Shown one piece after another: positions 54,580-64,000 of a stretch of DNA of 64,000 nucleotides. Every line of letters begins with the position of its first letter. The first letter of the stretch is position 1. Source of the DNA: Pogonophryne albipinna (taxonomy: Eukaryota; Chordata; Actinopteri; Perciformes; Artedidraconidae); assembly GCA_028583405.1 (NCBI GenBank), contig JAPTMU010000279.1, forward strand, positions 173,279-237,278, written 5' to 3'. Below the pieces are notes generated by a model. The model worked only from the letters and a program-made list of their open reading frames with translations, ran no database searches and was not told the origin of the DNA. A program made the position numbers and the translations under genes.

Positions 54580-56620
54580 TGGCAAAAGTACACACATCCT
54601 TTACTCAAGTAGAAGTACAGATACTCGTGTTTAAAAATACTCAGGGCTTTGAAATGTACTTCAGTAAAAAGTACCCATAGCTAGCAGCTGTTTTAAAGAG
54701 TACCTGACCTCCCTTTATATTAATAGAACAATAATGTCATTGTTAGCTAATGAATGTTTCCATGCTGAACAACGGCAACATGACAACGTTTCCATTGGTC
54801 CCTCTTCTTTAGAGAAGACCAGGAAATGATGGATACACGGATCGTGTTCAAAGGCACGCAATGACTCTAAAGAATAATGATCACGCCACCAAACACACAT
54901 TCAGACTAAAGGAACCAGCTGTTTGGAAAATGAGAGAAGTAGAAAGTACAGGTATTTGAGTTCAACATGTAAGAAGTAGAAAGTACAGGTATTTGTGTTC
55001 AACATGTAAGAAGTAGAAAGTACAGGTATTTGAGTTCAACATGTAAGAAGTAGAAAGTACAGGTATTTGTGTTCAACATGTAAGAAGTAGAAAGTACAGG
55101 TATTTGTGTTCAACATGTAAGAAGTAGAAAGTACAGGTATTTGAGTTCAACATGTAAGAAGTAGAAAGTACAGGTATTTGAGTTCAACATGTAAGAAGTA
55201 GAAAGTACAGGTATTTGAGTTCAACATGTAAGAAGTAGAAAGTACAGGTATTTGGGTTCAACATGTAAGAAGTAGAAAGTACAGGTATTTGAGTTCAACA
55301 TGTAAGAAGTAGAAAGTACAGGTATTTGGGTTCAACATGTAAGAAGTAGAAAGTACAGGTATTTGAGTTCAACATGTAAGAAGTAGAAAGTACAGGTATT
55401 TGTGTTCAACATGTAAGAAGTAGAAAGTACAGGTATTTGGGTTCAACATGTAAGAAGTATAAAGTACAGGTATTTGAGTTCAACATGTGAGAAGTAGAAA
55501 GTACAGGTATTTGGGTTCAACATGTAAGAAGTATAAAGTACAGGTATTTGAGTTCAACATGTAAGAAGTAGAAAGTACAGGTATTTGTGTTCAACATGTA
55601 AGAAGTAGAAAGTACAGGTATTTGTGTTCAACATGTAAGAAGTAGAAAGTACAGGTATTTGTGTTCAACATGTAGGAAGTAGAAAGTACAGGTATTTGAG
55701 TTCAACATGTGAGAAGTAGAAAGAACAGGTATTTGGGTTCAACATGTAAGAAGTAGAAAGTACAGGTATTTGAGTTCAACATGTGAGAAGTAGAAAGTAC
55801 AGGTATTTGTGTTCAACATGTAAGAAGTAGAAAGTACAGGTATTTGGGTTCAACATGTAAGAAGTAGAAAGTACAGGTATTTGAGTTCAACATGTGAGAA
55901 GTAGAAAGTACAGGTATTTGGGTTCAACATGTAAGAAGTAGAAAGTACAGGTATTTGGGTTCAACATGTGAGAAGTAGAAAGTACAGGTATTTGTGTTCA
56001 ACATGTAAGAAGTAGAAAGTACAGGTATTTGAGTTCAACATGTAAGAAGTAGAAAGTACAGGTATTTGGGTTCAACATGTAAGAAGTAGTAAGTACAGGT
56101 ATTTGGGTTCAACATGTAAGAAGTAGAAAGTACAGGTATTTGTGTTCAACATGTAAGAAGTAGAAAGTACAGGTATTTGAGTTCAACATGTAAGAAGTAG
56201 AAAGTACAGGTATTTGTATTCAACATGTAAGAAGTAGAAAGTACAGGTATTTGGGTTCAACATGTAAGAAGTAGAAAGTACAGGTATTTGTGTTCAACAT
56301 GTAAGAAGTAGAAAGTACAGGTATTTGGGTTCAACATGTAAGAAGTAGAAAGTACAGGTATTTGTGTTCAACATGTAAGAAGTAGAAAGTACAGGTATTT
56401 GGGTTCAACATGTAAGAAGTAGAAAGTACAGGTATTTGTGTTCAACATGTAAGAAGTAGAAAGTACAGGTATTTGTGTTCAAAAAGTAAGAAGTCAAAGT
56501 AAAAAGTGGTCAGAAAAATAAGTAGTGGAGTAAAGTACTGATACCAGAAACATATACTTAAGTACAGTAACAAAGTATTTGTACTCCACTACTTCCCACC
56601 TCTGCCTCTCTGTTGAAATA
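54580..56620. mobile_element. 'aagtaaaagtac' teleost repeat with expanded 37-bp array
   Basis: 54586-54680 ('tactcaagtagaagtacaga', 'cttcagtaaaaagtaccca') and 56495-56600 ('aagtagtggagtaaagtact', 'tttgtactccactacttccc') look like the two ends of one element, with the 37-bp array between. Confidence 0.65.
54934..56494. repeat. 37-bp minisatellite, about 42 copies
   Basis: The unit combines 'agaagtagaaagtacaggta' and 'tttgagttcaacatgta'. The base after 'tttg' is A, T or G in different units, and the last A of 'catgta' is sometimes G. 37 is not a multiple of 3, so no long frame exists here. Confidence 0.97.
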
Positions 56621-57373
56621 TTGCTCGCATAGGGATCTATTCAGCTTTTTGGCGTTGCTTCTAATTGAACTATTCATATCTCACACTGCACTGTAACTTT
56701 TATGCATGTTATTCATATTTTATTCTCTTTTTATTTTAAATTAGTGTTTTTAAGTGCCATTATATAATATGTTTCTGCTGCACTATTTCTTAATTCTCCT
56801 AATGTCTTTCATTGTTGTAAAGCACTTTGAATTGCCTTGTGTTGAAAGGTGCTATACACACACTTGCCTCATACAGCATGTTTAATGTGTGTTAAATGTT
56901 GCTTTAGGTGCAAGAGGACGATGCATTTACCCACTTTACGAAACAAGTGGTTATATTAACAGTGTTGTATCGTATAATTCATTAGCTCTACATTGTCACT
57001 ACTACAAAGAGCAGTCTTCAGTGTTGAATAGTGAAGAGTAGCTGCAGGATTTTTTTACAGGTTGTGCAGAGAACGATGCTCTGGTGTTTTGTATCTGTTA
57101 TATTTCTTATTTTTAGACCACTTAGTTGTGTGCAGTGATAGTAAGGGATCTCTCTGTGTGTGTGTGAATCCTCTGAGGTGAGGGGAGCTTGCAGGAAGAA
57201 GGTTTTCTGAAGTCAGGATGCTGCTGCCGGTGGAAGTCATTTGTATCTGCAGCTCTTCAGGTGGTGTTGGTGGACCCTGGAGTCTGTACAAATGAGAACT
57301 GTAGAATAGCGTCTGTTTGCAAGCTGTACTGTCTGATTCTTTTGTGTGATTGTGTGGTTTAAAGGTCTTGTTA
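56621..57373. other. nav3: intron with an L2-like 3' tail
   Basis: 56813-56862 ('tgtaaagcactttgaattgc', 'gttgaaaggtgctatacac') is an L2-like LINE 3' end in + orientation. Nothing else seen. Confidence 0.55.
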
Positions 57374-58490
57374 CGGTGGGTGAAGCAAGCAGGACCCAAA
57401 TGCAGATTACACTGATATTGCCTTTATTTCAAGGATAGAATAATAACTTGGACAAAACAGAACACTCACCGGTGAACTCAGTCACAAACAAAAGACGAAC
57501 CAACACTGAACACAGGAAGAGACAAGACTAAATACAGGGAGGAATAATCACGAGACGAGAAACAGCCGGGCAGGGGAGGAGAAACACAAGGGCCACAGGT
57601 GAACACAATCAGACAACTAGACACACCAGGGAAACTAACGACAGGGGAAAAACACAGGAGCCTCATCCCAATACCCCTCCTCGACTCCTCCTTTCCCTCA
57701 CTCGCTTCCCTTCCTTGCGTCTTAGCTCCGCCTCCGTAAGATGCGAGCGAGAGACACGAGGAGGAGACGCGAGGACAGAGGAGTCCTCAGGTATTAATTG
57801 GGACGTCCTCGTTCACTCAAACGTCACTTTTAAACGACGTCTGTTAATGATGACATGTGCACAGCTGTATCCCCTCTCATCGGGCTCAACTGAAGAACCC
57901 CTTAGAACCGGCCCATTTGTTGTTAAATATTTAAATGAATGAATCTTTCTCTTGTTAGTCAAGGAACTCAATGTATGATGGTTGGTCCTGCTTTGGTGTT
58001 CCGTTTTGGTGTAAAATGTACATTTAAATACACATATAATTATAGTAATGTGAAAGCCTTTTAGAAATGAATTGCACATAATAATTCCCACGGAGCTGTG
58101 AGCACTTATACATTTATGTGACGCTTTTCCACTCATCTTCCAGTTGTCGGTTTTCCTCTGTTGAAATCGACCAGCTGTGAAGGTGGGGGCGGGGCTTATT
58201 TACGCGAGTAGTGAAAACACTTCCGCGTAGTCTGCTCGCGTGTATCCTCCCTTTCGTCTCCTCCCTCACCCCCTCCTCGACTCCTCCGTATGCATCTCAG
58301 CGATTGGGACGTCCTTCAACATGGCGTGTCTTGATCGATTTCCGGGTCAAGTCCCGGAGGAGGGGAAGAGAGGAGTCGAGGAGGGGTATTGGGATGAGGC
58401 TAGGGAGAGGGACCAGACAATACACCAAGAGGAAAAACACCCATAACCAGACATACAAAACTACAACCGTGACATAACGTGAGAATCCTG
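57374..58490. mobile_element. unclassified fish repeat, interrupted
   Basis: 57374-57658 ('gcaggacccaaatgcagatt', 'cctttatttcaagg', 'acaggtgaacacaatcagac') continues after the insert at 58402-58490 ('catacaaaactacaaccgtg', 'acataacg'). I recognise the layout as a common fish retroelement-derived repeat but cannot name it. Confidence 0.5.
57659..58401. mobile_element. MITE with about 32-bp terminal inverted repeats
   Basis: The left end 'agcctcatcccaatacccct' + 'cctcgactcctc' is matched exactly in reverse by the right end (58370-58401). Flanks suggest a short duplication ('agg'), not certain. It is 743 bp, and inner copies of 'cctcgactcctcc' add partial inverted repeats. No transposase frame. 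Confidence 0.8.
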
Positions 58491-58493
58491 ACA

Positions 58494-58971
58494 GGTCTCC
58501 TATCTTGCAAAATGCACTTTTTAATGTCTTTTATACATAAATATGTGTCAGGAGAATCACAAAGTGTCAGAAAATAAAACCCTGTCTCTTTTCCTCCGTA
58601 CCCAAATGTCTAAAAACGGGGCTACAACGGAGCTGATCCAGATTTGCGTCCGATATGACGTAATATCTGAAATGTGGACCCACTGCCCAATCAGAAACGT
58701 TGCTATGTGCGACGCTTTGGACGTAATATGGTCTGTGTTTACATTAGCATCGCTAACACTCAGAGCTAACCTGTGTTTTTCTTAAGTTAAGAACCCAAAA
58801 TCTGCGTTTCTCTAAACAGGGCTGGAATAGAGGGGTATGAGGGATTTCTGAAATGCATGATCTGTTTGGTATTTGGAGCAAAACACATCATAGACATGTT
58901 TTTTATATATTTTTTGATATATCTGAGACCCATAATATATGCCTAAAAATAGCATGATAGGAAACCTTTAA
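58494..58971. mobile_element. TTAA MITE, family T3, copy b
   Basis: 'ggtctcctatcttgcaaaat' at the left and 'agcatgataggaaaccttta' + 'a' at the right. Shares 'gatttgcgtccgatatgacg' and 'cccaatcagaaacgttgcta' with copy a, with a shorter middle. Confidence 0.8.
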
Positions 58972-60882
<1,911 letters not shown>

Positions 60883-61016
60883 ATATACTGCAAATACCAC
60901 ATGACAAGCCCACAATTGCCTACATTCAAATGTTTATTTAAGCATTTATGAAATGATTTGTAGACAAGAAAGATTAATCTCAAAAGTAGTTTTGCTGATT
61001 TCTATCTTTGATTGTT

Positions 61017-62215
61017 ATTAAAGAGTCCTCTCCTGCTGATGTTCAGGTGTATATCAGTATGTAGTATCTCTACTTTAAAGAGTCCTCTCCTGCTGATGTT
61101 CAGGTGTATATCAGTATGTAGTGGCTCTACTTTAAAGAGTCCTCTCCTGCTGATGTTCAGGTGTATATCAGTATGTAGTGTCTCTACTTTAAAGAGTCCT
61201 CTCCTGCTGATGTTCAGGTGTATATCAGTATGTAGTGTCTCTACTGTAAGAGTCCTCTCCTGCTGATGTTCAGGTGTATATCAGTATGTAGTGGCTCTAC
61301 TTTAAAGAGTCCTCTCCTGCTGATGTTCAGGTGTATATCAGTATGTAGTGTCTCTACTTTAAAGAGTCCTCTCCTGCTGATGTTCAGGTGTATATCAGTA
61401 TGTAGTGTCTCTACTTTAAAGAGTCCTCTCCTGCTGATGTTCAGGTGTATATCAGTATGTAGTGTCTCTACTTTAAAGAGTCCTCTCCTGCTGATGTTCA
61501 GGTGTATATCAGTATGTAGTGTCTCTACTTTAAAGAGTCCTCTCCTGCTGATGTTCAGGTGTATATCAGTATGTAGTGTCTCTACTTTAAAGAGTCCTCT
61601 CCTGCTGATGTTCAGGTGTATATCAGTATGTAGTGGTCTCTACTTTAAAGAGTCCTCTCCTGCTGATGTTCAGTTGTATATCAGTATGTAGTGTCTCTAC
61701 TTTAAAGAGTCCTCTCCTGCTGATGTTCAGGTGTATATCAGTATGTAGTGTCTCTACTTTAAAGAGTCCTCTCCTGCTGATGTTCAGGTGTATATCAGTA
61801 TGTAGTGTCTCTACTTTAAGAGTCCTCTCCTGCTGATGTTCAGGTGTATATCAGTATGTAGTGTCTCTACTTTAAAGAGTCCTCTCCTGCTGATGTTCAG
61901 GTGTATATCAGTATGTAGTGTCTCTACTTTAAAGAGTCCTCTCCTGCTGATGTTCAGGTGTATATCAGTATGTAGTGTCTCTACTTTAAAGAGTCCTCTC
62001 CTGCTGATGTTCAGGTGTATATCAGTATGTAGTGTCTCTACTTTAAAGAGTCCTCTCCTGCTGATGTTCAGGTGTATATCAGTATGTAGTGTCTCTACTT
62101 TAAAGAGTCCTCTCCTGCTGATGTTCAGGTGTATATCAGTATGTAGTGTCTCTACTTTAAAGAGTCCTCTCCTGCTGATGTTCAGGTGTATATCAGTATG
62201 TAGTGTCTCTACTGT
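61017..62215 (-). repeat. 57-bp minisatellite array 4, about 21 copies
   Basis: Same unit and orientation as array 3. Small indels in the units at about 61244, 61635 and 61817 break the long open frame into pieces. Confidence 0.98.
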
Positions 62216-62547
62216 CTCCATGCTTTAATGTTCAAAAAGCTCTTTATTTTTCTCATACTGCAGCACCCTCTTTTCACCCTCTGTCTGAAACCAGAGTCCA
62301 GTCTGCTCTGATTGGTTAGCTGGCCGGCTCTGTTGTGATTGGTCAACCAGCTTAGAGATGTCCCGCCCCTGAGCGTATCACGTACAATGTGTCGGAGCAC
62401 TAGCCAATAGAAGCACAAGTCTTCCGTAGTGACGTCACCGTGTTCTGTAACTTTGGGATGTTAGCCTCTGCAGACCCTTTACATGCACTAAAACCTATAG
62501 AAACACACTACAGGAAAGGGAGAAAACACATAATAAAGCACCTTTAA
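61017..62547 (-). mobile_element. satellite-bearing TTAA MITE (family T4), copy 4, reverse orientation
   Basis: After the array, 62216-62547 is the reverse of the 18128 element's left part: 'ccatgctttaatgttc', 'ccggctctgttgtgattggt', 'tttacatgcactaaaaccta', ending 'taaagcacctttaa' near 62547. The satellite-side terminus is missing, as in copy 1. Confidence 0.78.
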
Positions 62548-62759
62548 TACACGGCTGAGCTTTAGGTAGAGGGGTGACTCACACGTACGGTATGATAAGG
62601 AAACCTTGAGATGGTTTCTGAGGCAACAGCTTCCTGCTAACAGACAGCTGTGACTAGTAACGGCTAATAAAGCAAGCACTGATTGATGTGAGCGTGATGG
62701 TTCTGTGGTTTCATTGTTGATCCACGATAAGCTGCTTCGGTTTCTTAAGACGGCATTTA
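62548..62759. other. nav3: intron, no recognisable feature
   Basis: Nothing supportable. Confidence 0.4.
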
Positions 62760-63385
62760 ATTAAGTCTGGCAGCCGGCGTACAGGTGCTGCTGTCCAAAC
62801 AACTCGCTGTCACGCAGCATGGGGGAGATGGAGAGGGGGAGAAGATAAGGAAGTGAGAGAATGAGAGGAATTAAGAGAAAGAGAGGTGATAAGAGGGAGG
62901 GGTGAGAAGAGAGGGAGAGAGAGGGACGGAGTTACCACAGGAATGAACAAGCAGAGCTATGTGAGCCGGCTCCATTCTCAGCTGAGAGGAGAGGAAGGCT
63001 GTCAGAGAGAGAGAGTCAGCGAGGCGGGAACTAACAGAGAGACAGAAGGTGTAGAGAGAAAAGAGATTGTCGTTTTTAAAAAGGTGGACGGATGAAAGGG
63101 CGAGAGGACGCGAGAGGAGAGGGAGTCGTTCATCCACGCCCCTGCTGACTGTGGTGGAGGAAAACAAAGCCAAGAGCGCAGAAAGCATGAGGACGTGAGC
63201 ATGGACCGGCTCAGGGATGGATCTGGATTGTTACATGCCTGAGAGAGAGGGTTGGGAGACATTCGGGAACACATATCCCCCGGTTCCTCCTTCCCTTCAT
63301 CTGCTCTCTCTCTCATCCAGGATGTGAAGCAGAAAGCCGGTTCTTCACTCCCTGAGGCTGAGAGGAAAGGGAGGTTGGCGGAGAC
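62760..63385 (+). promoter_or_regulatory. nav3: candidate internal promoter / 5' leader of the NAV1-type first exon
   Basis: The region is purine-rich (many GAGAG runs, 62826-63070) and more CpG-containing towards its end, unlike the AT-rich intron before it. It precedes the ATG at 63386. Short upstream ORFs start at 63187 (4 codons including stop), 63201 (14) and 63217 (36). An acceptor-like 'ctctctctcatccag' ends at 63320, so the leader may be split by an intron. Splicing from the 54524 donor into 63321 would hit a stop soon after, so this is not coding sequence read from upstream exons. No TATA box is evident. Confidence 0.4.
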
Positions 63386-64000
63386 ATGAAGCGAGGCGCA
63401 GAGTTCTCCGTGTACCAGGGAGGAAGTCCAGCGAGACGTCCTCCAAACCCTCCTCCAGACAACCTGAACCTGAGGGTGAAACAGCGTTCTCTCACTAACC
63501 TCACCCTCTTGAGTGATGGCGAGCAGCGAGTTTATTCCTTCGAGCTGGACGACACACAACCTCGGAGCTCCAAACCTCACAACTCCTCTCCGTCGTTCTC
63601 GCCCTCTAGCCTGCAGGGGAGCCCCAGGAAAGAGGTGGTCACCAGGGGGGGAACAAGAACTCGATCTCTGTCGCTTTCTCTCACAAAAATGCTTTCTCAA
63701 TCGGAGCACTCTTTAATCCCCGTGCGTTTGAGGTGCACAGGCGGGCGGAAAGAACGGGCGTCGTACAGCGGACACTCGAGGACTGAATCGGCACGGACGT
63801 CCAGGGAAGTGGAGGAAAAGGAGGAAGAGGGTGGTTCAAATGAAGAGGGGAAGAAGAGGGGGAAGAAGGACGATGGGGATTGGGCGGAGGAAGAGGTTTC
63901 GGAGGGAGGGCGAAGAGAAGGAGCGGCTCAGCTGGATAAAGAGCTGATCCTCACCATGCTGGGCGACCTGGAGCAGGTGCTGCACACGGAGACACGCCCG
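63386..64000 (+). CDS. nav3: alternative first coding exon with NAV1-type N-terminus (runs off window)
   Basis: ATG at 63386 (G at -3) is the first Met after an in-frame TGA at 63359, and 205 codons stay open to the window end. The protein starts MKRGAEFSVYQGG. It carries LNLRVKQRSLTNLTLLSDGE (about residues 27-46), SLTKMLSQSEHSL (about 98-110), an acidic/Lys-rich stretch (about 140-180) and KELILTMLGDLEQVL (about 185-199). NAV1's N-terminus has the same order, as I recall it: LRKQKSLTNLSFLTDSE, KTLSKSEHSL and ELVVTVLGDLEQLL, followed by DPESQRKRTVQN. The nav3 exon expected next begins with the equivalent EDPETRR. I infer an internal promoter giving a nav3 form without the CH and Ser-rich exons. 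A separate nav1-like gene start is less likely but not excluded. Confidence 0.82.
   Translation, partial: MKRGAEFSVYQGGSPARRPPNPPPDNLNLRVKQRSLTNLTLLSDGEQRVYSFELDDTQPRSSKPHNSSPSFSPSSLQGSPRKEVVTRGGTRTRSLSLSLTKMLSQSEHSLIPVRLRCTGGRKERASYSGHSRTESARTSREVEEKEEEGGSNEEGKKRGKKDDGDWAEEEVSEGGRREGAAQLDKELILTMLGDLEQVLHTETRP

Overview
The window is vertebrate DNA, almost certainly from a teleost fish. Six short, phase-compatible coding exons lie in 5 to 13 kb introns with canonical splice sites. Those introns are filled with long (GT)n/(CA)n runs, fish-type short transposons and LINE fragments. There is no bacterial-style gene organisation, and no tRNA or rRNA gene was recognised.

The only protein-coding gene I can support is a neuron navigator gene on the + strand, best matched to nav3. 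Its exons lie at 12251-12323, 21158-21326, 34697-34765, 43920-44062, 49414-50518 and 54409-54524. They join with phases 1/2/2/1/2/1 into one continuous protein segment: the end of the N-terminal calponin-homology (CH) domain, a poly-Gln/Ser linker, a basic linker, a long Ser-rich exon with SxIP-type motifs, and an exon ending in the family peptide KTAKQCLEEISG. The start of the CH domain lies upstream of the window, and the rest of the protein (coiled coils, AAA+ ATPase) lies downstream. Two further exons look like alternative first exons. One at 28859-28968 would give a form without the CH domain. One at 63386-64000+ is open to the window edge and carries a NAV1-type N-terminus (KQRSLTNLTLLSD ... 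LILTMLGDLEQVL).

The introns are dominated by repeats. (1) A 57-bp minisatellite occurs as four arrays of about 19, 61, 34 and 21 copies (18.5-19.6, 37.0-40.5, 50.5-52.5 and 61.0-62.2 kb). It appears to have grown from the subterminal region of a TTAA-flanked MITE, and an unexpanded relative survives at 7.37-8.36 kb. (2) A second teleost repeat ('agtaaaagtagaagtac' type) is associated with three more minisatellites of different period: 33 bp (9.4 kb), 30 bp (22.7 kb) and 37 bp (54.9 kb). (3) A 1384-bp segment is tandemly present three times (22.3-27.2 kb), and the third copy carries a hAT-type insertion. (4) Several TTAA-flanked MITE families, four hAT-type MITEs with 8-bp target duplications, a Harbinger-like MITE and decayed L2-like LINE pieces fill much of the rest. 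(5) About fifteen long dinucleotide arrays are present.

The coding material fits a cytoskeletal protein of developing neurons made in several N-terminal forms. The most unusual content is the link between transposons and minisatellites: at least two transposable-element families seem to have seeded arrays in the introns of one gene. One 57-bp array begins only about 35 bp after a 5' splice site. Family assignments rest on recognition of peptide and terminal-repeat motifs; no database search was possible.
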